64,000 bases of DNA from CBDCFL01 sp965216135. GTDB lineage: Bacteria > Pseudomonadota > Alphaproteobacteria > Rhodobacterales > Rhodobacteraceae. Position numbers and translations under genes: made by a program. Positions within the stretch are counted from its first letter, which is position 1. Each line of letters opens with the position of its first letter. The notes beneath the pieces were generated by a model, which saw nothing but the letters and a program-made list of their open reading frames with translations, did not search any database and was not told the origin of the DNA. Location: the NCBI GenBank assembly GCA_965216135.1, contig CBDCFL010000023.1:496001-560000 (forward strand). The letters are read 5' to 3'. Shown here one piece after another: positions 28,301 through 35,834 of the stretch.

Positions 28301-29078
28301 CGCCCGCGCGGTCATGGCGCTGGATGAGCCCGATGATATAAACCCTGCCGCGGCGCGTGCACGGACCGAAGGCGCGCACGCGCAATATCGCGTGTTCGGC
28401 TCCAAACCCGGTGCCTATGGCGCCGGGCTGCAGACGATGATCGACGAACGGCTTTGGGCTGACAAGGCGGATCTGGCCGAGGCTTATCTGGAGTGGGGCA
28501 GCTACGCCTATGGCAAGGATGCTGAGGGCAAGGCTTCGCGCAGCGCTTTCGAGGCGCGGTTGGGTCAGGTCGAGGCGATTGTGCAGAACCAGGACAACCG
28601 CGAGCACGATGTACTGGACTCGGATGATTACTATCAGTTCGAAGGCGGTGCCGCCGCGGCGGTCGCGACGCTTCAGGGACAGGATCGGCCGATCTATCAC
28701 AACGACCATTCGCGCCCTGAGCGCCCGGTGATCCGCACGCTGGAGGACGAGATGGGCCGGGTTGTGCGCTCGCGCGTGGTGAACCCCAAATGGATCGCAG
28801 GCGTCAAACGCCACGGCTACAAGGGTGCCTTCGAGATCGCCGCGACGGTTGATTATATGTTCGCCTTTGCCGCGACCACGGGCGCGGTCAAGGGCCATCA
28901 TTTCGATCTGGTCCATGCGGCGTTTCTGGAAGATGACGACACGCGGAACTTCATCGCCGAACATAACGCCCCGGCCTTGCGCGAAATTGCCGAACGGCTG
29001 GAAGAGGCGATCGAGCGGGGCCTTTGGGTGCCCAAGAGCAATTCGGCACGAGGATTGCTGGCGCAGCTCGCGGGTTAA
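25368..29078 (+). CDS. cobN: Cobaltochelatase large subunit CobN
   Basis: The 1236-residue protein is of the CobN/magnesium-chelatase H family, with the typical blocks QPARGYNIDP, GKHGNLEWLPGKALALS, ATGLDADVGM, NFYSVDTRAVPT and the C-terminal NPKWIAGVKRHGYKGAFEIA. With CobS and CobT it inserts cobalt into hydrogenobyrinate a,c-diamide using ATP. The start MHLLAATPGAIDDG at 25368 is chosen over a longer open frame because homologues begin here. Residues about 488-496 (FIVPKILNG) are encoded by a copy of the dispersed extragenic motif and look like a small in-frame insertion. Confidence 0.95.
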   Translation: MHLLAATPGAIDDGSEPFDLGQTPADIVFLSVADTELAALSQARATLDNPPAIRLASLNHLRHPMSVDLHIANCAAKSRLVIARFLGGAGYWAYAFEQYAAHLAEAGVPFAALPGDDKPDGELRQFSTISDDDYHALWSYFVEGGPENATALLTYGRAMLDGTAKPGPARPLLRAGLYWPGETDTALGDLGAHWTAGAPVVAIIFYRALVQGAGLHPINRMVKSLRRRGLNPMPVFVASLKDPVSAATLESLFKTAPPDVILNCTAFAVGDFGGARAPNPLATPAANAATVFQVVLSAASQDAWADGLVGLSARDIAMNVALPEVDGRLLSRAISFKDEAFFDVATECAIATYRACGDRVEFVADLAANWAHLRNTPSADRRVALVLANYPNKDGRLANGVGLDTPAATVHALSLLADAGYRIENPPADSEALMAAIMAGPTNWLSDRFERQGGVTLSLDQYTNHYAKLPLENRQQIEERWGKPQDDPFIVPKILNGDAPGFKLSVLEFGTVVIGLQPARGYNIDPTETYHSPDLVPPHNYLAFYFWLRHAFGAHAIVHMGKHGNLEWLPGKALALSATCWPEVALGPTPHIYPFIVNDPGEGTQAKRRAQAVIIDHLTPPLTRAETYGPLRDLEALVDEYFEAAGVDPRRIKHLRREILSLTATTGLDADVGMTGEDEKTDLAKLDAYLCELKEAQIRDGLHVFGQSPDGQLERDLALALLRVPRGDGQGGDASLIRALADDCGVSIDPLDCDMGVPYDGPKHKFLRATGIETWRSNGDTVERLEKLSQLAFGWAATPKHFTHTAPVHEALHADILPAIRACGPAEGAGLLTALAGQFVAPGPSGAPTRGRPDVLPTGRNFYSVDTRAVPTPTAWALGWKSANLLIEKYLQTHGDWPRTMLLTAWGTANMRTGGDDIAQCLALMGVKPQWDAANRRVTGFEVIPATALGRPRVDVTLRISGFFRDAFPQQIALVDSAARAVMALDEPDDINPAAARARTEGAHAQYRVFGSKPGAYGAGLQTMIDERLWADKADLAEAYLEWGSYAYGKDAEGKASRSAFEARLGQVEAIVQNQDNREHDVLDSDDYYQFEGGAAAAVATLQGQDRPIYHNDHSRPERPVIRTLEDEMGRVVRSRVVNPKWIAGVKRHGYKGAFEIAATVDYMFAFAATTGAVKGHHFDLVHAAFLEDDDTRNFIAEHNAPALREIAERLEEAIERGLWVPKSNSARGLLAQLAG
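26832..26854. repeat. Dispersed motif copy inside cobN
   Basis: TTCATTGTTCCAAAAATACT (then CAA) is the complement of the extragenic motif AGTATTTTTGGAACAATGAA. Here it is within the cobN reading frame and encodes FIVPKILN, where relatives of CobN, as I recall them, have a shorter FFRDGAF-like segment. Confidence 0.6.
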
Positions 29079-29173
29079 TCGGACGCAACCGGAGTTGCGA
29101 TTGACGCCGGAAGCGACGCGGGATCAGCGCGGTATTTTCTGATTTTCGGTAGGCTGGACGGCTCGGAATCAAA

Positions 29174-29196
29174 TTGAGTATTTTTGCCAGGAAAAG
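29174..29196. repeat. Dispersed extragenic motif after cobN
   Basis: TTGAGTATTTTTGCCAGGAA lies about 95 bp after the cobN stop, in the same orientation as cobN. Confidence 0.55.
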
Positions 29197-29228
29197 CTCG
29201 AGATGTGCGGTGCGGGCGTTTTGGGTGT

Positions 29229-29244
29229 GTTTCGCATGCGAAAC
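29229..29244. promoter_or_regulatory. 16-bp perfect palindrome between cobN and IS1595
   Basis: GTTTCGCATGCGAAAC is perfectly self-complementary and lies in non-coding DNA 58 bp before the IS1595 insertion. It looks like a dimeric repressor site or a hairpin; no gene now starts next to it because the IS separates it from the ArsR gene. Confidence 0.4.
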
Positions 29245-29301
29245 ATTTTTTCGTAAGGTTCTGAATTTCGGCGGAAATTCGGCCTGGTATCTGGAAAATA
29301 C

Positions 29302-30413
29302 CGTGCCTATCCGGTTGTCACCCACACCCACTACATCTAGGGTGCTCCCAGTCGCCCGAGTAAAGCTCGGCGTAAGTGGGAGCGGTGACATCGCCAGCGA
29401 TTCCGAGCAGGGACCGGAAGGCGTTGAACGGGCAGAACCGCCTGTTGAAGCGGAAGGTGAACTCGTTGAGGTAGGCTTGGAGGTGCTGGTGGCTCACGCC
29501 GTGATGAATGCCACTCAGCCACGTCTTCAGGTTGGCGAAGACGAGATGAATGATCGGCAGATACTCCTCAGCGACCTGGGAGTTGCCTCGCTCGGCGACG
29601 GCGAGGTGTTTGTAGCCGCGCTTGGCGAGGCTGGTATAGCCGGACCAATCGTCGGTGATGACCGACGCACCCGAAGTAACGGCGCCCTCGACAAAGCCGC
29701 AGAGCGATTCCGCGCTGCGGTCTGGCACGACAGCGAGTCGGACACGTCCGGCGTAGCGACCGCCCTTCCGCTTATCGAGCTTGGTTCCCGGCTTGCGCTG
29801 TCGCACTTCAACGGCGCTGGCGACAAGAAGCTTGTGGTGAACGCCCCGGCCCTTGCCGCGCGTGCGGCCGCCGACCCAGGTTTCGTCGACTTCGACATGG
29901 TCGCAGGCCTCGCTGCCGATGCGGTCCTGATCCGGCCGAACCATACCAGCGCGGAGCTTGTGGAGGATCTGAAAGGCGGTTTCGTAACGGGAAAGCCCGA
30001 CCTGGCGCTGGAACTGTGTGGCAGACATGCCGGGCGTCTGGCTGGCAACCAGATAGGCCGCCCAGAACCATACGCCCAGCGACGTATGGGAGCGCTCCAT
30101 GACCGTCCCCGCCGTCAGCCCGGTGTCGCGGCGGCACTTTCGACAGCGCAGGACGCCGGGCCGGCTGGTGAAGCGGAACGGCTCTGCCGCCGTCTGGCAA
30201 TGGGGGCAGACGAACCCGTCACCCCACCGCGCCTTCTCCAGGTAGGCGGCACAGGCCGCGTCATCCGGGAAAAGTCGTTGAAACTCGGGAAGCGACCGCG
30301 GAAACGAAAGGTCTTCGCGCTGCGGAACATCCATCCCCGCTTCGTCCGCCTCCCGAGCCACTCGACGCCACACCCTACATATAGTGGGTGTGGGTGACAA
30401 CCGGATAGGCACG
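29302..30413 (-). mobile_element. IS1595 family insertion sequence
   Basis: The 1112-bp element has ends CGTGCCTATCCGGTTGTCAC and its complement GTGACAACCGGATAGGCACG, flanked by the 8-bp target duplication GAAAATAC (29294-29301 and 30414-30421). It carries one intact transposase and is inserted in the cobN-arsR intergenic region. Confidence 0.95.
29318..30334 (-). CDS. IS1595 family transposase
   Basis: The 338-residue protein has an N-terminal zinc ribbon (CPHCQ ... CRKCRRDTG, about 44-74) and an ISXO2-type DDE domain (VEVDETWVGGRTRGKGRG, VITDDWSGYTSL, then NLKTWLSGIHHGVS). The start MDVPQREDLSFPR at 30334 is chosen because the open frame beyond it is the inverted repeat itself. The stop also lies in the other repeat. 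It looks intact. Confidence 0.92.
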   Translation of the reverse strand: MDVPQREDLSFPRSLPEFQRLFPDDAACAAYLEKARWGDGFVCPHCQTAAEPFRFTSRPGVLRCRKCRRDTGLTAGTVMERSHTSLGVWFWAAYLVASQTPGMSATQFQRQVGLSRYETAFQILHKLRAGMVRPDQDRIGSEACDHVEVDETWVGGRTRGKGRGVHHKLLVASAVEVRQRKPGTKLDKRKGGRYAGRVRLAVVPDRSAESLCGFVEGAVTSGASVITDDWSGYTSLAKRGYKHLAVAERGNSQVAEEYLPIIHLVFANLKTWLSGIHHGVSHQHLQAYLNEFTFRFNRRFCPFNAFRSLLGIAGDVTAPTYAELYSGDWEHPRCSGCG

Positions 30414-30514
30414 GAAAATACTATTTAACACATTGTTAACAATAGATAAAGTTTTGTGAATCCGGGCAGGATTGAGCGCCTCAGGGTCGAGGGTTGACAA
30501 CTCCGTTAGTTTAC

Positions 30515-30527
30515 ACTTACCGTAAGT
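30515..30527. promoter_or_regulatory. Palindrome at the arsR-type gene start, probable operator
   Basis: ACTTAC-C-GTAAGT is a perfect palindrome ending 1 bp before the ATG of the regulator, and GCTTAC repeats a half-site just inside the gene. TTGACA (30494-30499) upstream is a possible -35. The layout suggests autoregulation and a very short leader. Confidence 0.5.
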
Positions 30528-30528
30528 A

Positions 30529-30846
30529 ATGGCTTACGCTATTACTCTCGATGCTTTGGCTGAACCTCGTCGCCGACAGATATTGCAGGCGCTTAAGGCT
30601 GCCCCGTTATCGGTTCGCGAGATTGCCGAAACCCAGCCCGTCAGCCGACCGGCCGTGTCCCAGCACCTCAAAGTCTTGATGTCTGCGAATCTGGTCAGCG
30701 TTGAGCAGCGGGGAACCCGGCGCGTCTATTGTCTGCGGCGCAAGGGGCTGGAAGAACTGCGTCACTGGCTCGATGGATTTTGGGATGACGCCCTGCGGGC
30801 TTTCGGTGCCGAAGTCAGCAGACAGGTGGACAGCGGTGATGACTGA
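30529..30846 (+). CDS. ArsR family transcriptional regulator
   Basis: The 105-residue winged-HTH protein (LAEPRRRQILQALKAAPLSV, then SRPAVSQHLKVLMSANLVSV) lacks an obvious metal-binding Cys pair. Pairing with a downstream SRPBCC (AHSA1-like) gene is a common layout in which the regulator controls its own operon. Its end overlaps the next gene by 8 bp. Confidence 0.88.
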   Translation: MAYAITLDALAEPRRRQILQALKAAPLSVREIAETQPVSRPAVSQHLKVLMSANLVSVEQRGTRRVYCLRRKGLEELRHWLDGFWDDALRAFGAEVSRQVDSGDD

Positions 30847-31309
30847 TACATTGCCGCCGATTGTCAAAACCATCGACGTGCCGTGTTCGCAAAAGCGGGC
30901 GTTTGGAATTTTCGTCGAGGGCATGCCGGGATGGTGGCCGCTGGAAAAACGTTCGATGTCGATCATGTGGAACAACGGGCGGCCCGCCACCGGGCTAAGT
31001 GTCGAACCGCGCGCCGGCGGCCGCATTGTCGAGCTGAGCCCCGACGGCGACGAATACCACTGAGGCACGATCACCACCTATGACCCGTTCGACCGGTTAA
31101 AAATGGATTTCCACATGGGCCTGTCGGCGGACACGGCAAGTCTGGTCGAGGTCGACTTCCATGAACTTGCCGCGGACCGGACACGGGTTGTGTTGACGCA
31201 AAGCCGGTGGGAAGCCTTTGGCGATCTGGCGGCCGACATGTATGGCGGCTATGGATCAAGCTTGACGATGATATTTGAAGAAAACTATGCTGCGGCATGT
31301 GCCGCGTAA
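30839..31309 (+). pseudogene. SRPBCC (AHSA1-like) protein with an in-frame TGA
   Basis: The reading frame is 157 codons long, ending at 31309, with a single TGA at 31061-31063 (codon 75) in GDEYH*GTITTYDPFDRLK. Relatives have Trp here (YHWGT), so this is a TGG-to-TGA change. Both halves otherwise look like a normal START/SRPBCC fold. An ATG at 31103 could restart the C-terminal half. Whether TGA is read through is unknown. Confidence 0.85.
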
Positions 31310-31333
31310 ACGTCTGACAACAAGGAGAAAGAC

Positions 31334-31633
31334 ATGGCAGACTATATGATTGTTTACTTTGGCGGGGCAAATCCCTCCTCTCCCGAAGAAGGCCAGGCGC
31401 ATCGCCAGAAATGGATGGACTGGATTGCCGGCCTTGGCGACAAGGTGGTCGACCCGGGCACACCGCTGATGAACAGCGAACAGATTGGCCCCGGGGTCGA
31501 CGTGCCGATCATGGGCACTGCTGTTGTCAAAGCCGATAGCAAGGACGAGGCGATGGAAATGGCGCGCGCCGATCCGTTCCTGAACATGGGCGGGACCATT
31601 CAGGTGGGCGAAATGATGAAAATGCCGGGCTAA
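31334..31633 (+). CDS. YCII-related domain protein
   Basis: The 99-residue protein is of the YCII family, with the ferredoxin-like fold region YMIVYFGGANPSS and ADPFLNMGGTIQVGEMM. The exact function is unknown; many members sit with ArsR/SRPBCC genes, as here. AAGGAG lies 7 bp before the ATG. Confidence 0.85.
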   Translation: MADYMIVYFGGANPSSPEEGQAHRQKWMDWIAGLGDKVVDPGTPLMNSEQIGPGVDVPIMGTAVVKADSKDEAMEMARADPFLNMGGTIQVGEMMKMPG

Positions 31634-31647
31634 GTGGCGTGGGGAAA

Positions 31648-31666
31648 TCAGGGGCTCTGCCCCTGA
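31648..31666. terminator. GC-rich hairpin after the YCII gene
   Basis: TCAGGGGC-TCT-GCCCCTGA is a perfect 8-bp stem 15 bp after the stop, followed by the motif at 31671. It lacks a T-run, so it may be a weak terminator or a processing/stability element. Confidence 0.5.
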
Positions 31667-31670
31667 CCCC

Positions 31671-31693
31671 GGGATATTTACGGCAAGATGAAA
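31671..31693. repeat. Dispersed extragenic motif after the YCII gene
   Basis: GGATATTTACGGCAAGATGA is a variant of the GAGTATTTTTGGAACAATGAA motif, directly after a GC-rich hairpin. Confidence 0.5.
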
Positions 31694-31762
31694 GGGGCGG
31701 GGTTGACCTGCCCTTTTTACTTGGCGAGGGTCGGCAGCAAAGCGCAGAGATAGAGGTGCCAG

Positions 31763-32374
31763 ATGACCATTGAAGATGCCGACCGTCACGCGATGAAGAT
31801 GGCCAAGAAAAAGGCCGCGCGCGACAAAATCATGGCGACCAAGACCGAGAAGAAAGGCCTGATCATCGTCCATACCGGTAAGGGAAAGGGTAAGTCGACC
31901 GCTGCTTTTGGTATGATATTCAGACACATAGCGCATGGGATGCGCTGCGCGGTGGTGCAGTTCATCAAGGGCGGCATGTCGACCGGCGAGCGGGATCTGA
32001 TTTTGGACCGCTTTTCCGACATCTGCGAATTTCACACGATGGGCGAGGGCTTTACCTGGGAAACCCAGGACAAGACCCGCGATACCGAGATGGCGCTGGC
32101 GGCCTGGGCGAAGGCCAAGGAGTTGATCCGCGATCCGGCTAACACCATGGTTTTGCTGGATGAAATCAATATCGCCATTCGTTATGATTATGTGCCGATT
32201 GCTGAGGTTGTGGGGTTTTTGAAGGCGGAAAAACCAGAGATGACCCATGTGGTTCTGACCGGCCGCAATGCCCATGCAGACCTGATCGAGATCGCCGATC
32301 TGGTGACAGAAATGGAGCTGGTCAAGCACCCCTTCCGATCAGGGATAAAGGCGCAGATCGGGGTGGAATTTTGA
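31763..32374 (+). CDS. cobO: Cob(I)yrinic acid a,c-diamide adenosyltransferase
   Basis: The 203-residue protein has the P-loop HTGKGKGKSTAAFG (about 37-50), ETQDKTRD and the LLDEINIAI strand. It transfers the adenosyl group from ATP to cob(I)yrinate diamide and to cobinamide. GAGG precedes the ATG. It stands apart from both cobalamin operons, with its own 130-bp leader; no riboswitch was recognised there. Confidence 0.93.
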   Translation: MTIEDADRHAMKMAKKKAARDKIMATKTEKKGLIIVHTGKGKGKSTAAFGMIFRHIAHGMRCAVVQFIKGGMSTGERDLILDRFSDICEFHTMGEGFTWETQDKTRDTEMALAAWAKAKELIRDPANTMVLLDEINIAIRYDYVPIAEVVGFLKAEKPEMTHVVLTGRNAHADLIEIADLVTEMELVKHPFRSGIKAQIGVEF

Positions 32375-32445
32375 CCGGTTGGAGCCGAAATAGCCTGTCT
32401 GCATCCCGTCGGATTTCTGTCGGACTCTTGTCGAAAATCTGGATC

Positions 32446-33129
32446 ATGACTTTCGGAGCGTTGCTTGCTGTATTTTGGCTCGGCCTTGGCGTGCCCGAGC
32501 CCGCGCAGGCGCAGACGCCGCCCACGGCGGTTGAGGTCGCGGGTTATTCGGGGCTGCATCTGGGCGGCGCATCTGGGTGACATCGCAGCGCTGGAGGCGG
32601 AGATCGGGGCGGGTGCGGATATTGAGGCGCTGGACCGGTCCGGGCGGCGGGCGGTGCATATCGCCGCATTTGCGAGCCGCGAGGACGCGCTGCACCTGCT
32701 GGCGGCGGCGGGCGCGGATATGGATGCGCTGGATAGGCGGGCCTATGATGCGGTGACAATTGCGGCGGTGGCCGGTGATCTGGAGATGCTGCGCGCCGCA
32801 CTGGATGCAGGCAATCGCGCTGATCTGGTACCAGCGTTTATGACGGCACAGCGCTGATCGCGGCGGCGCATCTGGGCCACTGGCAGGTGGTTGAAATGCT
32901 GATCGCCGCGGGTGCGCCGCTGGATCATATCAACAACATCGGCTGGACGGCCCTGATCGAGGCGGTGGTTTTGGGCAATGGCGGGCCGGATCACCAGCGC
33001 ACGGTGGCCGCACTGGTGGGCGCAGGCGCGGATACCATGATCGGTGACAGCGATGGTGTCACGCCTTTGGCGATGGCCGAGGCGCGCGGATATTCCGAGA
33101 TTGCGGCAATCATTCGCGCGCGGCAGTAA
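32446..33129 (+). pseudogene. Secreted ankyrin-repeat protein with two frameshifts
   Basis: Three frames together read as one protein: a signal peptide (FGALLAVFWLGLGVPEPAQA), then ankyrin repeats (AVHIAAFASREDALHLLAAA, TALIAAAHLGHWQVVEMLIA, TPLAMAEARGYSEIAAIIRA). The first shift is one extra C in GGGCTGCATCTGGGCGGCG near 32560 (CAT TGG GCG expected), the second is near 32835. A TTG overlapping the cobO stop is an alternative start. The protein was probably periplasmic. Confidence 0.8.
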
Positions 33130-33141
33130 GTTGTCGGGCGC

Positions 33142-33186
33142 AAAACTCTTGCCAAGAGTTTTAGCAAGGATTTTTGGAAAATCCTC
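33142..33186. repeat. Two adjacent hairpins between ankyrin pseudogene and TPP gene
   Basis: AAAACTCTTG-C-CAAGAGTTTT (10-bp arms) is followed by AGGATTTT-TGG-AAAATCCT (8-bp arms). The pair lies between convergent genes and could work as a bidirectional terminator or be a REP-like element. Confidence 0.55.
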
Positions 33187-33229
33187 GCGCAGACGGCCAC
33201 GAAAATTATCGGAAAGAAGAAAATCTCGA

Positions 33230-34905
33230 TCAGGCTTTCGGCGACAAATCTGAGAGATTGGTGCCCGTGGCCAGCATATCGGGGTCGAGTTTCAGCTCGA
33301 TCACGGCCAACCGCCGGCTGTCGCGGGCGCTGGCGAAGGCGGCCGGGAAATCTTCTGTAGTTTCAACGGTTTTCCCGTAAGAACCATAGGATCGTGCCAG
33401 GGCGGCAAAATCTGGGTTGGTCAGGTCGGTGCCGGATATACGCCCGGGAAACGTATGTTCCTGATACGCCCGGGAAACGTATGTTCCTGATGGGCGCGGA
33501 TGGTGCCATAGCGGCCGTTATTCGCCACAATGAAAATGGGGGTCGCGCCGAACTGCATCGCGGTCGACATCTCATTCAGCGTCATCTGAAAACAGCCGTC
33601 GCCGGTGAGCGAGACGACGGTTCTGGCAGGGTCATACAGGCTGGCGGCGATGGCACCGGGAACGGCGTAGCCCATGGACCCGGACGTGGGGGCAATTTGC
33701 GTGCCGTAGCGGCGATAGCGGAAATAGCGGTGCAGGAAGACGGAATAATTGCCGGCGCCGTTGGTGAGGATGGCATCGTCTGGCAGATGTTCCGACAACC
33801 AGGCGATCACCTGTTCCAGCTTGACCGCGCCGGGGGTCGCTTGGGGTTGCTGCCAGGTCTCGTAGTCGCGGCGCGCGCTTTGCGTCCAACCGGTCCAGGT
33901 GCCGGGGCCAGGAGAGCCAAGGCCAGCCAGCCCGGAGACCACTTCCGCGCCCTGCGCCGTGACGGCCAATTCGGTGCGAAAAACCGAGCCGGGCAGGTTG
34001 GGATCGGGGTGGATATGAGCGATCTCTTGGCGCGGATTGGCCGGGTCGACATCGGTGAAACCACCGGTGGCAATGTCGGACAGGCGCGCGCCGATGACTA
34101 GCAGGCGGTCAGCCGCGCGCAGGCGGGCGGCGAGTTTGGGATTGCCGCCGACGCCGAGGTCGCCGATGTAACTGGGTGAGGCGTTGTCGAGATAATCCTG
34201 GCGTCGCATCGACACCGCCACGGGCAGGGCCATCGCCTCGGCGTAGCTTTGCAGATCGGCCGCGGCCTTGTGCGACCAGAGCGAACCGCCGACCACCAGC
34301 AGGGGGTTTCGGGCACCCAGAACGAAGCGGTGAAGATCGGCAATGATGTCGGGCGCAATCGCTGCGGCCACCGGGGCGGATTGTGCGAGGCGCGGCGCGG
34401 CGCAGGGGCCCGACAGCATGTCTTCGGGCAGCGACAACACCACGGGGCCGGGGCGGCCCGACATCGCCACATGAAAGGCGCGGTTGACATATTCCGGCAG
34501 GCGGGCGGCATCGTCGATCTCGGCCACCCATTTGGCCAGCGGGCCGTACATGGCGCGATAATCAACCTCCTGAAAAGCGTCGCGGTCGCGATGGCCGCGC
34601 GCGATCTGGCCGACGAACAGGATCATCGGCGTGCTGTCCTGCTGGGCGACATGCACCCCGGCGCTGGCATTCGTGGCACCCGGGCCGCGCGTGACAAAGG
34701 CAATGCCGGGCCGCTGGGTGAGCTTGCCCGTGGCCTCGGCCATCATCGCGGCGGCACCTTCGTGGCGGCAAACGATGTTGGGGATACCGGTCTCGTAAAA
34801 CCCGTCGAGTGCGGCCAGAAAGCTTTCGCCGGGCACTGAAAAGACCCGCGGCACGTTGCGCTCAGCCAGAATCTGGGCCAGCACCAGGCCCGCGTGCGGC
34901 GTCAT
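33230..34905 (-). pseudogene. Thiamine-diphosphate enzyme (acetolactate synthase-like), shifted by a tandem duplication
   Basis: About 485 residues are in frame: the TPP-activating Glu in VCRHEGAAAMMAEATGK, and GDGCFQMTLNEMSTAMQFGA with NNGRYG. After HTFPGRI a 26-bp tandem duplication (33438-33489) shifts the frame to an early stop at 33421. Removing one repeat unit gives exactly 550 codons ending ATGTNLSDLSPKA at 33230. The substrate is unknown; overlap with the uronate dehydrogenase gene suggests sugar-acid metabolism. Confidence 0.85.
33438..33489. repeat. 26-bp direct tandem duplication
   Basis: Two perfect 26-bp units in a row, beginning ATACGCCCGGGAAACG, plus two further matching bases. 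It lies inside the TPP-enzyme gene. A unit of 26 is not a multiple of three, so the reading frame is lost. This looks like a recent slippage event that could revert. Confidence 0.95.
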
Positions 34906-35711
34906 GCGTTCAGCACCTTGGCCATATCGCCGCTGAATTCGTCCGAGCAGAAGGTGCCGCCCTGCAGAAGATCGCCGACAAGATCGGCGGGCGCGTTCGC
35001 GGCCAGGGCCTGCTCTGCGAAGGTTTCGGAATTGTATTTCGGGCGATAGCCCAGATCATGGGCCACCTGATTGTCCCACCAGGCCCGCGTATTGTCCGAG
35101 GTGCCCCAGACGACCTGATTGTGGATGCCGGGATGGGTAAGCCCGATGCCGCAGAGCTGCACGAAATCGGCCGGATGCAGCCAGATCGACAGACGCCGTT
35201 CGTCGATGGGTTTGGGATTGATATTGCCGATGCGGACCGACAGCGTGCCGATACCGTGTTTGTCGGCGTAAAGTGCGGCCAGCGCTTCGCCGAAGACCTT
35301 GGACACGCCATAGCGGCTGTCCGGGCGGGTGCGGACCGCAGGCGTCAGGCGGCGGTCGCGCGGATAAAAGCCGATGGCGTGGACGGAGGAGGCATAGACG
35401 ATGCGTTTGACACCGGCGATGCGGGCCGCTTCGTAAAGGTTATGAAGCCCGATGATGTTGGAATTCAGCACCTCGTCCCATGTACCTTCGGTGCCCTGGG
35501 CACCGAGGTGGATCAGATGGGCGACACCGTCGAGCATGGCGGTGACCTGGTCGGGCTGGCCAAGGTCGCAGGCGCGAAACTCCTCGCCGGGCTGCATGTC
35601 CGCCGGCGTGGCGCGGTCGCTGAGGATCGTGTTCGCAAAATGGTCGAGCAAAAGCGGGCGCACCATGCCGGCGACGCCGCCTGCCGCACCGGTCAGCAGC
35701 GGTGTGATCAT
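34902..35711 (-). CDS. udh: Uronate dehydrogenase (NAD-dependent, SDR/epimerase fold)
   Basis: The 269-residue protein has a Rossmann start LLTGAAGGVAGMV, ASSVHAIGFYPRD (Ser region), the catalytic YGVSK and NINPKPIDERRLSIWLHPAD, a block typical of uronate dehydrogenases. It oxidises glucuronate or galacturonate to the aldarolactone. Its stop overlaps the start of the TPP-enzyme gene by 4 bp. Confidence 0.8.
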   Translation of the reverse strand: MITPLLTGAAGGVAGMVRPLLLDHFANTILSDRATPADMQPGEEFRACDLGQPDQVTAMLDGVAHLIHLGAQGTEGTWDEVLNSNIIGLHNLYEAARIAGVKRIVYASSVHAIGFYPRDRRLTPAVRTRPDSRYGVSKVFGEALAALYADKHGIGTLSVRIGNINPKPIDERRLSIWLHPADFVQLCGIGLTHPGIHNQVVWGTSDNTRAWWDNQVAHDLGYRPKYNSETFAEQALAANAPADLVGDLLQGGTFCSDEFSGDMAKVLNA

Positions 35712-35834
35712 TGCGAACTCCTCTTGTGGCTGTGCATCGCATGGATAGTTTTGCGCAGTTGCGACAGGAAAGGCCAGAAGATGCGGGAAATTATTGCGGG
35801 CGGCGGATGAGGGTGTCAGCCGATGAGCGGCTAT

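Noticed and set aside
33142..33186. CRISPR-like repeat
   Set aside because: There are only two unlike hairpins, with no regular spacing or repeated unit.
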